Below are positions 26,519-33,628 of a stretch of DNA of 64,000 nt, in pieces. Each line of letters begins with the position of its first letter. Positions within the stretch are counted from its first letter, which is position 1. Origin of the DNA: Anaerolineales bacterium (lineage in GTDB: Bacteria > Chloroflexota > Anaerolineae > Anaerolineales > Villigracilaceae); contig CP129482.1 in NCBI GenBank assembly GCA_030583925.1, forward strand, positions 2,790,001 to 2,854,000, given 5' to 3'. The translations under genes were made by a program, and so were the position numbers. The notes beneath the pieces are model-generated. The model saw only the letters and a program-made list of their open reading frames with translations, ran no database searches and was not told the origin of the DNA.

Positions 26519-26788
26519 CTAGACTTTGGCAGACATCTCGAACACTTCGGTGATTTCCTTCAGCACGCGCTGACGTTCCTTTTTGTCGTTTCCCTGAATG
26601 GCGGTGATGACGCATGAATTTAGGTGGTTTTCGAGAATTTGCGCACTCACTTTATTCAATGCCGCGTCCACCGCCTGAATCTGGCGGATCACGTCAATAC
26701 AATACGCGTCCTCTTCCACCATGCGGATAACGCCGCGCAAGTGACCTTCGATGGTTTTCAAACGGCGGAGCGTGTGTTCGGTTTCCAT
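26519..26788 (-). CDS. csoR: CsoR-family copper-sensing repressor
   Basis: 89 residues from ATG 26788 (METEHTLRRLKTIEGHLRG). All-helical CsoR/RcnR fold; the Cu(I) ligand triad Cys-His-Cys is seen as C in EDAYCIDVIRQI and H and C in ENHLNSCVI. Copper binding releases the repressor from DNA. First gene of the operon csoR-cupredoxin-copZ-copA, with a C5-9/G5 palindrome (26830-26849) 42 bases upstream as the likely operator. An upstream in-frame ATG at 26806 is possible but adds a non-conserved leader. Confidence 0.9.
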   Translation of the reverse strand: METEHTLRRLKTIEGHLRGVIRMVEEDAYCIDVIRQIQAVDAALNKVSAQILENHLNSCVITAIQGNDKKERQRVLKEITEVFEMSAKV

Positions 26789-26829
26789 GTTTTCCTCTGC
26801 AATCAAGATGCCTGTTTTCGAGCGCTTCT

Positions 26830-26849
26830 TACCCCCCCCCTAGGGGGTA
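26830..26849. promoter_or_regulatory. Putative CsoR operator
   Basis: TACCCCC...TAGGGGGTA forms an inverted repeat with long C and G runs, 42 bases before the csoR start and inside the csoR/27028 intergenic region. CsoR-family operators are G/C-run pseudopalindromes of this type. It could control both divergent genes. Confidence 0.6.
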
Positions 26850-26914
26850 GGGATAAGATAGCCCAGTGCGAGGCAACTGTCAAGTCCGGCGAGACGCGGT
26901 TTATCATCCGCTTT

Positions 26915-26940
26915 GATGACATCTGTCACTTATCGGACAA
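26915..26940. promoter_or_regulatory. ATGACAT box with TGACA-TC-TGTCA dyad
   Basis: The dyad TGACATCTGTCA lies at 26917-26928, about 100 bases upstream of the gene at 27028. Its first half (ATGACAT) matches boxes upstream of both cytochrome units (30242, 32676). A role in joint regulation is inferred. Confidence 0.3.
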
Positions 26941-27027
26941 TCCTTTCCGAAATAAACTGTAAACGAGGATTTTGAATATCCGAATTATCGTCAATCAATC
27001 CATCAATTTCATAGTAAGGAGAAGAAA

Positions 27028-27291
27028 ATGTCCGCTTTATGGAAATGGATACTTGGCGCAGTTTTGACGGCTGTCGTTCTACTCACAGCCTTGTTCGCCT
27101 CGAATTGGTTCATCCCGCAAGCCGGTTATCATATGATGGGCAACGGCTATGGAATGCATATGCCGATGATGCACGGAGGCGGCATGATGACGCTCGTGTG
27201 GCTGGTCTTGCTCGGGTTATTGGTTCTTATTGTGCTTGCGATCGTCTGGTTTATCAAAGCGCTGACAACGCCGAAAGAACCCCTGCCATAA
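27028..27291 (+). CDS. Met/His-rich two-helix membrane protein
   Basis: 87 residues. Two hydrophobic helices (about 7-25 and 54-76) flank an extracellular-type loop with YHMMGNGYGMHMPMMHGGGM. Met and His clusters of this kind bind Cu(I). It is divergent from csoR, and AAGGAG precedes the ATG. I infer a role in copper handling at the membrane, perhaps supplying the cupredoxin; no named family is recognised. Confidence 0.65.
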   Translation: MSALWKWILGAVLTAVVLLTALFASNWFIPQAGYHMMGNGYGMHMPMMHGGGMMTLVWLVLLGLLVLIVLAIVWFIKALTTPKEPLP

Positions 27292-27340
27292 TGAAATTTT
27301 GAGTCTCGCAGGCTAAAAATTTCAAAAGAGGAAGGTACCT

Positions 27341-27739
27341 ATGCAAATCACACGTCAAGCCGATTATGCAACACGCGCTATACTTTACTTGGCGCGTACA
27401 GGCCGCAACACACGCGTGTCCACCAGCCAGGTTGCAACAGAGCAAAAAATTCCACCGTCGTTCCTGGCAAAGATCATTTCCCAACTCTCTGTGGCGGGTC
27501 TGCTTCATACCTCGCGCGGCGCGCGCGGCGGCGTCACGCTCGCGCGTGACCCGAACGAGATCACCCTGCTCGAAGTGGTCGAAGCCATAGATGGACCCAT
27601 CCAACTCAATATGTGTATCGAACAAAATGGCGCGTGCACGTTCGAAGGAAAATGTCCCTTGCAACCGGTCTGGTGCAGCGCGCAAGAAGAATTGGTGACA
27701 AAATTAAGAAATACAACCTTCGCGCAATTAGCGGGGTAA
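27341..27739 (+). CDS. Rrf2-family transcription regulator with Fe-S cysteines
   Basis: 132 residues. The N-terminal winged helix MQITRQADYATRAILYLAR and SRGARGGVTLARDP wing are typical of Rrf2 regulators (IscR, NsrR, RsrR). Cys at about 91, 98, 104 and 111 (MCIEQNGACTFEGKCPLQ and VWC) provide an iron-sulfur site as in NsrR/IscR, so it probably senses NO, oxygen or redox state. It starts the plus-strand set of UbiA, DUF411 and cytochrome genes, and is the best local candidate to control them. Confidence 0.85.
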   Translation: MQITRQADYATRAILYLARTGRNTRVSTSQVATEQKIPPSFLAKIISQLSVAGLLHTSRGARGGVTLARDPNEITLLEVVEAIDGPIQLNMCIEQNGACTFEGKCPLQPVWCSAQEELVTKLRNTTFAQLAG

Positions 27740-27761
27740 TTCACAGAATCAGAGAGCGACA

Positions 27762-28775
27762 ATGAATCTATCAATGTGGCGTAAGGCGCTTACCGTAATT
27801 CCTAACATAACCAAAGCCGAGTGGGATCAACTGGATACGATCTCACGCTGGCTGATTTCTACGCGCGCGGCGGTACTCGTGATGACCGCGCTCTCAGCGG
27901 CTCTTGCCGGACTTTTTGCCTGGCGCGACAACTCGTTCGCCCTCCTGCCGTGGATCGCGCTGATGCTGGGATTGGTGTTGGCGCACGCCAGCAACAACCT
28001 GCTCAACGATTATGTAGATTTTGCGCGCGGCGTTGACCAAAAGAACTATTTTCGCGCCATGTACGGTCCCCATCCGTTGAAAGACCAACTGCTTGGAAAG
28101 CGCCAGCACCTTACCTACTTTGGTATCACCGTCCTGCTGGCTTTTGCCTGCGGCTTGTATCTCATGTACCATAACGGACACGATCCTCAAGGTTGGTTTC
28201 TGCTTGGCGCGGGGGCTTTCCTGCTATTGTTTTACACATGGCCCCTTAAGTACATCGCGTTAGGCGAGATCGCCGTCTTTTTGGTTTGGGGTCCCTTGAT
28301 GGTCGGCGGCGGATATTTCGTCCTCACCGGTCACTGGAGCGCAGAAGTTATGCTCGTCGGCGTGATCTACGCGTTCGGCGTGACAACCGTTATCTTCGGC
28401 AAACACATTGACAAGATCACCGTGGACAAAGAGAAACGCATCCACACCCTGCCTGTGCTTCTCGGCGAAAAATTATCGCGGTACACCGTCATCGGCATGA
28501 TGATCATCCCGTACTTCCTCGTCCTATACCTCATCATAGCCAAAGGCTTTTCGCCGGCGCTTCTCGTCACCGTGTTAGCCATTCCGCGCTTGCGGCAAAT
28601 AATGACGGCGTTCCTCCAACCCAAGCCCAAAGAACGCCCGGAAGGCTTCCCTGATGGACAAGGCGGATGGCCCCTCTACTTCGCTCCGCTGGCGTTTGTA
28701 TACAACCGAACATTTGGTTCCCTCTTCTTTCTGGGTTTATTGGCAGACGTTATCTTGAAAAAGTTGCTTACCTAA
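27762..28775 (+). CDS. UbiA-family prenyltransferase, MenA-like (copy 2)
   Basis: 337 residues, about nine membrane helices. Motif 1 is NNLLNDYVDFARGVDQKN and motif 2 is KHIDKITVDKEKR, the same layout as the protein at 14187; the two are paralogues along their whole length. The second motif has fewer Asp residues (KHIDKITVD against KHIDKHDDD), so substrate use may differ. It starts 22 bases after the Rrf2 regulator and is probably in its operon. A quinone tail-adding role is inferred. Confidence 0.83.
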   Translation: MNLSMWRKALTVIPNITKAEWDQLDTISRWLISTRAAVLVMTALSAALAGLFAWRDNSFALLPWIALMLGLVLAHASNNLLNDYVDFARGVDQKNYFRAMYGPHPLKDQLLGKRQHLTYFGITVLLAFACGLYLMYHNGHDPQGWFLLGAGAFLLLFYTWPLKYIALGEIAVFLVWGPLMVGGGYFVLTGHWSAEVMLVGVIYAFGVTTVIFGKHIDKITVDKEKRIHTLPVLLGEKLSRYTVIGMMIIPYFLVLYLIIAKGFSPALLVTVLAIPRLRQIMTAFLQPKPKERPEGFPDGQGGWPLYFAPLAFVYNRTFGSLFFLGLLADVILKKLLT

Positions 28776-28849
28776 AATTCCAAGACCCAACAAATACCCC
28801 CGGACATATCCGGCTGAATAATTGACCGCTCAAATAGAGGATGTGTTCA

Positions 28850-29770
28850 ATGGAAATCGGTCCAACCACAACCTTCTGGCAGGGATTCTGGCGGCTGGCT
28901 GACCCAAAGATCTCGCTTGCCTCCTTTGCCTCGATCTTCCTCGGCGCGTGCATCGCCGCCGCGGACGGCTCGCTTCATTTCGGATGGCTGGCTGTCACTG
29001 TTTTGGGAATTTTCGCCATCGAGGTCGCCAAAAACGCCTCCGGCGAAATCTACGATTGGAACAGCGGAAACGATCAGGCTGTGCAAGCGGAGGATCGCTC
29101 TCCCTTCTCCGGCGGTAAACGCGTCCTGATAGATCATCTGCTAACCAAAAACCAAACAGCGGGCATCGCGTTAACCTGTTACCTGCTCGGCGGCGCGGCA
29201 GGGCTGTCCATCATCTTCTGGCGCGAGCCTGCCATCCTATGGCTGGGAGTAATCGGCATCGCGCTGGCTTTCTTTTATCACGCCCCACCGCTCAAACTTT
29301 CCTATCGCGGTCTGGGGGAACTGGCAGTCGCCGTCGTCTACGGACCCATGATCTCCGCCGGAACATACCTCGTTCAACGCGGCTCGATCTCAATCGAAGT
29401 GATCGCCGTTTCATCCCTGCTCGGAATACTCATCGGATCATTTTTGCTGATCAACGAATTTCCAGATTATCACGCGGACAAATCCGCCGGTAAACGGACT
29501 CTCGTCGTCAAATTTGGACGCCGCCCCGCCAGCCGAATCTACCTTTGGCTTCTCGCTTCGACCTTCGCCCTTTTGGTTGCTTTGCCGCTCTTTCAATTTC
29601 CCCTCACCCTCTGGCTGGGATTGATCGCCGTCATTCCCGCCTATTCAGCCGCGAAACAACTGACCCAAAATTTTGAAACCACCAGCGAGATCATCCCCGC
29701 GCAGGCGAACACGCTCCTTGCATTTCTCCTCTTCTCCCTCGGCGCCGGGATAGGATTCTTGCTGGCATAA
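28850..29770 (+). CDS. UbiA-family prenyltransferase (copy 3, divergent)
   Basis: 306 residues. Motif 1 is reduced to EVAKNASGEIYDWNSGNDQA and motif 2 is NEFPDYHADKSAGKRTLVVKFG, the more usual MenA-like second motif. Hydrophobic helices span the rest. I chose ATG 28850 because GAGG lies 9 bases upstream; ATG 28841 is directly against the same GAGG and cannot use it. Less like the other two, so it may act on another acceptor. DUF411 gene begins 11 bases after its stop. Confidence 0.8.
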   Translation: MEIGPTTTFWQGFWRLADPKISLASFASIFLGACIAAADGSLHFGWLAVTVLGIFAIEVAKNASGEIYDWNSGNDQAVQAEDRSPFSGGKRVLIDHLLTKNQTAGIALTCYLLGGAAGLSIIFWREPAILWLGVIGIALAFFYHAPPLKLSYRGLGELAVAVVYGPMISAGTYLVQRGSISIEVIAVSSLLGILIGSFLLINEFPDYHADKSAGKRTLVVKFGRRPASRIYLWLLASTFALLVALPLFQFPLTLWLGLIAVIPAYSAAKQLTQNFETTSEIIPAQANTLLAFLLFSLGAGIGFLLA

Positions 29771-29781
29771 AAGGGAGACCC

Positions 29782-30231
29782 ATGAAAAAGTTAATTACCG
29801 CTCTTGCCCTCGCCGCCCTCCTCCTTGCAGCGTGCGCGCCTGAAAAAGCAGAGGGTATTCCGATCACAGTGTACCGTTCCCCTACCTGAGGTTGCTGTGG
29901 CGACTGGGTTCAGTATATCGAAGATAACGGCTTCGATGCGACCATCAAAAACGTGCAAGATATGAGTCCCATCAAGAGCCAATATCAAGTGCCGCTTGAA
30001 CTTGAGTCATGCCACACCGCCATCGTGGATGGCTACGTGATCGAAGGACATGTTCCGGTGAAAGAGATCAACCGCTTGTTGGACGAGCGACCCAACGCGA
30101 TCGGGCTGGCTGTGGCAGGGATGCCCATCGGTTCGCCCGGCATGGAAACGGCTGGGATCGCCCCTGAGCCGTATCAAGTCATTTTGTTCGCCGCCGATGG
30201 AAGCCGGGAGGTCTTTGCCAGTTATCCATAA
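29782..30231 (+). CDS. DUF411 lipoprotein with in-frame TGA at the first motif Cys (candidate selenoprotein)
   Basis: 149 residues if UGA is read through. Signal peptide and lipobox (ALLLAAC-A, Cys 18) are followed by VYRSPT-[TGA]-GCCGDWVQYIEDNGF. DUF411 proteins have C-x-C-C here (SPTCGCCGDW), so the TGA at 29887-29889, codon 36, replaces the first conserved Cys. Frame and conservation continue unbroken to 30231 (ESCHTAIVDGYVIEGHVP, GMPIGSPGME). Most likely selenocysteine insertion; a nonsense mutation or read error is the alternative. DUF411 proteins are thought to be metal-binding periplasmic or extracellular proteins, and copper genes lie nearby. AAGGGAG precedes ATG 29782. Automated calling would start at Met 29953 and lose the motif. 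Confidence 0.72.
29890..29943 (+). promoter_or_regulatory. Possible bacterial SECIS-like structure after the in-frame UGA
   Basis: Hand-folded. An outer stem pairs GGTTGC (29890-29895, directly after TGA) with GCGACC (29938-29943). Inside are ACTG-GGTT-CAGT (29903-29914, loop starting with GG, 17 bases after the UGA) and ATCGAAG-loop-CTTCGAT (29917-29937, seven perfect pairs). Bacterial SECIS elements lie just 3' of the UGA with a G at the start of the apical loop, which the first hairpin fits. Confidence 0.4.
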
Positions 30232-30241
30232 AAACGATTGT

Positions 30242-30309
30242 ATGACATTCATCACTCCGATTATGACAGAATTTAACTATCTCTTAATCTGGCATTTACA
30301 TAGAATTTA
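30242..30309 (+). promoter_or_regulatory. Regulatory region of decahaem gene: paired ATGACA boxes and 11-bp repeats
   Basis: ATGACA occurs at 30242 and 30263 (21 apart). Next come four A+T tetramers spaced exactly 11 bases: TTAA at 30273 and 30284, TTTA at 30295 and 30306. Direct repeats at 11 bp are bound by OmpR/PhoB-family response regulators, and CTGTCAT (complement of ATGACAG) equals the PhoB half-site word. The site type is inferred. Confidence 0.4.
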
Positions 30310-30407
30310 GGATGTATGCCCTCCAAATGCTTGTATTTTCATTTGGCGACCATGAACGTGGCAACGTCAACGTCAAGATACGGAAAAGATAGTTAAGGAG
30401 ATGCCAC

Positions 30408-32594
30408 ATGAAGTTAAAAAACATTCTGATTTCGATTGGAGCGATCCTGATCTTCGGGGTCATTCTCGCCGCCTGCGGATCCACACCGACCTCCGCTCCA
30501 ACAGATGCGCCCGAACCAACTGAGGCTCCCGCGCTCCTGCCTGAAACGCCCTATCTGGCAGACTGGCAATCCAGCGGTCACGCGGATGTAGCGGGCGAAC
30601 CCTTCCGCCATTGGGATGCGGAAGATCCTGCCGAAGTTCCCACTGCTTGCGCAAAGTGCCACTCCACAGCCGGTTATGAAGATTTTCTCGGCGCGGATGG
30701 CAGTGAAGTTGGCAAAGTAGATGGAGCCGTCCCTGCGAGTGAAGCGCAAGGCGTCCAGTGTGTGGCATGTCACAATCCGGCTACGGTATCCAAAACAACG
30801 GTCACATTCCCATCCGGCGTTACGATTACTGCCGGGAGCGATGTGCGTTGCATGGAATGCCACCAAGGGCGCGAATCGAAACTGAGCGTGGACGCGCAGA
30901 TCGAACGTTTTGCCGCGACCGATGCCGATGCCGTGGTCGCCCCAATCAAGGACGATCAGGGTAATGATGTGTTCTTCGGCTTCCGCAATGTACATTATTA
31001 CGCGGCGGCGGCTACGCTGTACGGCAATAAGACCATGGGCGGCTATCAATACGACGGTTTGACCTACGACTCAAAGAACGATCATGTAGAGGGATACGAC
31101 ACGTGCATTGGCTGTCACGATTCTCACACGCTGGAAGTGAAAGTCCAAGATTGCGCCACTTGCCACGAAAATGTTGATACGGCTGAAGATCTGAAATCGG
31201 TGCGCATGGTAAGCTCCATGAGCGATTACGACGGCGATGGCGATGTGCAAGAAGGCATGTATTTCGAGATCGAAGGCTTGCAGAAAATTTTGTATGCTGA
31301 GATGCAGAAATACGCGGCAGACAAAGCCGGCATCGGTCTGCTATATGAAGCCAGCGCCTACCCGTATTTCTTCCAAGATACGAACAAGAACGGCGCCGCA
31401 GACGAAGACGAGGTTGCCTTCTCGAATGCGTTCTCCAGTTGGACGCCGCGCTTGTTGAAAGCCGCGTATAACTATCAAGTCTCGTTGAAAGACACCGGCG
31501 CGTACGCGCACGGCAACAAATACATCGTGCAGTTGCTCTACGACTCGATCGCCGATCTCGGCGGTGATGTGAGCAAACTGGCTCGCGACGACGCCGGTCA
31601 CTTTGCCGGCAACACCGAAGCCTTCCGTCATTGGGATGGGGAAGAAGAAGGCAATGGGACCGTCCCGTATGGATGCGTGAAGTGTCACACGGCCGGAGGT
31701 CTGCCAGAATATATAACCAATGGCGGAACAACGGTTATCACTTCGAATGGCACGACCCAGATCGTTGGTTTGAGCGCGATGCCCGCGAGCAACGGCTTCC
31801 AATGCGCCACCTGTCACAACGAAGAATCGTTCCCCGATCGCTACACGGTCAATTCCGTAACTTTCCCCAGCGGAAAATCAGTCAGCTACGGCGGGCAGGA
31901 TGCGGATGGGAACTTCCTGCCGGACGATTCAAACCTGTGCCTCTCCTGCCACCAGGGACGCGAATCAACTGCCAGCATGAACAACGCGCTGCGCGGCAAA
32001 GACCTTGACACCGTAGACGCCAAGATCCGCTTCAAGAATATTCACTACTTTGCGGCAGGCGCGACGCTCTTCGGCGCGGATGTGCAAGGCGCGTACATGT
32101 ATGAAGGCAAGGAATATGCCGGTCTGAACGTACACGCCAAGCCTGAGGGCAGGGTCAACAAATGCCAGGACTGTCACGATGTTCATGACCTCGAGCCTAA
32201 ACTCGAAGCCTGCGAAACCTGCCACGCCACCAACGACCCAACGGCGATCCGGGAGACCGATGTGGATTACGACGGTGACGGCAACGTGGAAGAAGAAGGG
32301 ATCGCCGGTGAAGTTTCCACGCTGGCAGACGCGCTCTACGCTCAAATGCAAACCTACTCGGAAACTCACGGCGGAACGATCACTTACGACTCGCACGCCT
32401 ACCCATACTTCTTCGGTCCGGACGGCAAAGGCTACGCCGCATGGACGCCGCGTCTCGTCAAAGCCGCGTTCAACTACCAGTATGTGCAGAAAGACCCGGG
32501 CGCGTACGTCCATAACCCGAAGTTTGTGATCCAGTTCCTAATTGACTCGATCGAAGACCTCGGCGGCGATGTGAGCGCCTACACGCGACCGTAA
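30408..32594 (+). CDS. Decahaem c-type cytochrome lipoprotein
   Basis: 728 residues. Lipobox VILAAC-G gives a lipidated Cys at about 23. Ten CxxCH haem sites are visible: CAKCH, CVACH, CMECH, CIGCH, CATCH in the first half and CVKCH, CATCH, CLSCH, CQDCH, CETCH in the second. The two halves repeat each other (FRHWD before haem 1 and 6, GVQCVACHN/GFQCATCHN, CHQGRES before 3 and 8, WTPRLLKAA/WTPRLVKAA near each end), so it arose by duplication of a five-haem unit. No CxxCK active-site haem. It would face outside the membrane as a terminal electron carrier or reductase. TAAGGAG precedes the ATG. Confidence 0.85.
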   Translation: MKLKNILISIGAILIFGVILAACGSTPTSAPTDAPEPTEAPALLPETPYLADWQSSGHADVAGEPFRHWDAEDPAEVPTACAKCHSTAGYEDFLGADGSEVGKVDGAVPASEAQGVQCVACHNPATVSKTTVTFPSGVTITAGSDVRCMECHQGRESKLSVDAQIERFAATDADAVVAPIKDDQGNDVFFGFRNVHYYAAAATLYGNKTMGGYQYDGLTYDSKNDHVEGYDTCIGCHDSHTLEVKVQDCATCHENVDTAEDLKSVRMVSSMSDYDGDGDVQEGMYFEIEGLQKILYAEMQKYAADKAGIGLLYEASAYPYFFQDTNKNGAADEDEVAFSNAFSSWTPRLLKAAYNYQVSLKDTGAYAHGNKYIVQLLYDSIADLGGDVSKLARDDAGHFAGNTEAFRHWDGEEEGNGTVPYGCVKCHTAGGLPEYITNGGTTVITSNGTTQIVGLSAMPASNGFQCATCHNEESFPDRYTVNSVTFPSGKSVSYGGQDADGNFLPDDSNLCLSCHQGRESTASMNNALRGKDLDTVDAKIRFKNIHYFAAGATLFGADVQGAYMYEGKEYAGLNVHAKPEGRVNKCQDCHDVHDLEPKLEACETCHATNDPTAIRETDVDYDGDGNVEEEGIAGEVSTLADALYAQMQTYSETHGGTITYDSHAYPYFFGPDGKGYAAWTPRLVKAAFNYQYVQKDPGAYVHNPKFVIQFLIDSIEDLGGDVSAYTRP

Positions 32595-32610
32595 CCGAAC
32601 AAACAAAAAG

Positions 32611-32654
32611 ACCGAAAACAGGTGACGGCGAAAAATCCATCACCTGTTTTCGGT
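32611..32654 (+). terminator. Hairpin terminator/attenuator after the decahaem gene
   Basis: A 15-bp perfect stem: 32611-32625 pairs with 32640-32654 around a 14-base loop. It starts 17 bases after the stop codon. A short A+T stretch rather than a long T-run follows. It would end most transcripts from the 30408 gene and make the heptahaem cluster its own unit. Confidence 0.65.
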
Positions 32655-32674
32655 TAATTGACAAAAAAGGTAGT

Positions 32675-32704
32675 GATGACATTTATTGTCCAGATTTATG
32701 ACAG
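32675..32704 (+). promoter_or_regulatory. Paired ATGACA boxes upstream of the heptahaem cluster
   Basis: ATGACA at 32676 and 32698 (22 apart) with GTCCAG between. Read on the minus strand this is CTGTCAT, CTGGACA, ATGTCAT at 11-base steps, close to a Pho-box array. The same boxes precede the decahaem gene. Confidence 0.4.
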
Positions 32705-32782
32705 TCAGCACTTACTCATAATGCCATTAACTCGTACGATAACCATCGGATAATTCCACTTTTTACCCGGAGCAGGCAGACA

Positions 32783-33607
32783 ATGAACCCGACAAAAAAA
32801 CTATTCTTTTTCACGGGCGCACTCGCCCTCTGTATGGTATTTGCCGCGCTCGTTCTGATCCCCACGCGCGAAGCGTCGGCGATCGAGCCGGTCAAACAAA
32901 GCCCCAATGAGTGCTTGGAATGTCATGAACAGGCTGGAAAACTGTGGGAAGACAGCCGTCACCGAGAGACAAATGTGAGTTGCACGGTTTGCCACAAACT
33001 TGCGGATACAAACGGAAAACATCCCGAAGACGCCAAGTATACGGTCGAAAGCGAGACAGACACCTGCCTTGTGTGCCATGCGGAAGTTGCCGGGAAAAAC
33101 GTCGCGGGCGAACTGGCGATCAGCGAGCATGGAAAAGTAGGCTTGACCTGTCTCAGTTGTCACGAACAACATTCACAGGGACTCAAACTAGCCCCCGGGT
33201 CAAGGACGATCTGCGAAAACTGCCATAAAGACGAGACGAGGGAAGTGCTCGAATCAACCCACTTTGCGGCTGGACTCAGTTGCGTCAACTGTCACATGGG
33301 CGCGGACAAAAACCATACGCTGATCGTATCGGTGACCACCTGCGGCGAATGTCACACCGACCTGCACGATGCAAAACGAATGCTGGACGCCGGACTCGAT
33401 ATAAAAGTTATGGCGAAACCGGAAGCCATGGTGGAAATAACTCCGCTCCCCGAGACGCCAGCCGTCCCGGAGACTGAAGCGAACGCCGGTGGCGTCCATC
33501 TGCCAGCCTGGCTCCTTGTTGTGGCGGGCGTACTCATCGGCGGCATTGTTGCGTGGGCAGTGTTCGGAAAGGAACCGGGGAATCCGTCCGCCGGTAAACC
33601 ATCCTGA
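32783..33607 (+). CDS. Heptahaem c-type cytochrome with C-terminal membrane anchor
   Basis: 274 residues. N-terminal signal (LFFFTGALALCMVFAALVLI), then seven CxxCH sites: CLECH, CTVCH, CLVCH, CLSCH, CENCH, CVNCH, CGECH within residues about 40-195. A Pro/Glu-rich linker leads to a single C-terminal helix (LPAWLLVVAGVLIGGIVAWAVFG). The haem domain lies outside the membrane and is tethered beside the NrfD-type subunit encoded two genes downstream. It likely passes electrons from the ferredoxin/NrfD pair to the decahaem lipoprotein. CGGAG is upstream of the ATG. Confidence 0.85.
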   Translation: MNPTKKLFFFTGALALCMVFAALVLIPTREASAIEPVKQSPNECLECHEQAGKLWEDSRHRETNVSCTVCHKLADTNGKHPEDAKYTVESETDTCLVCHAEVAGKNVAGELAISEHGKVGLTCLSCHEQHSQGLKLAPGSRTICENCHKDETREVLESTHFAAGLSCVNCHMGADKNHTLIVSVTTCGECHTDLHDAKRMLDAGLDIKVMAKPEAMVEITPLPETPAVPETEANAGGVHLPAWLLVVAGVLIGGIVAWAVFGKEPGNPSAGKPS

Positions 33608-33628
33608 GATCTGCCCGGAGGCTGAATC

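Noticed and set aside
29887-29889. Window-wide UGA reassignment (alternative genetic code)
   Set aside because: UGA ends many intact genes of normal length here (1579, 3427, 16092, 41141), so UGA is a regular stop.
29953-30231. Separate short gene starting at Met 29953
   Set aside because: It is the 3' part of the DUF411 gene; the conserved motif and lipoprotein start lie upstream in the same frame, interrupted only by the TGA at 29887.
30408-33607. Nitrite reductase (NrfA-type) call for the cytochromes
   Set aside because: No CxxCK active-site haem motif and wrong layout; only CxxCH sites are present.
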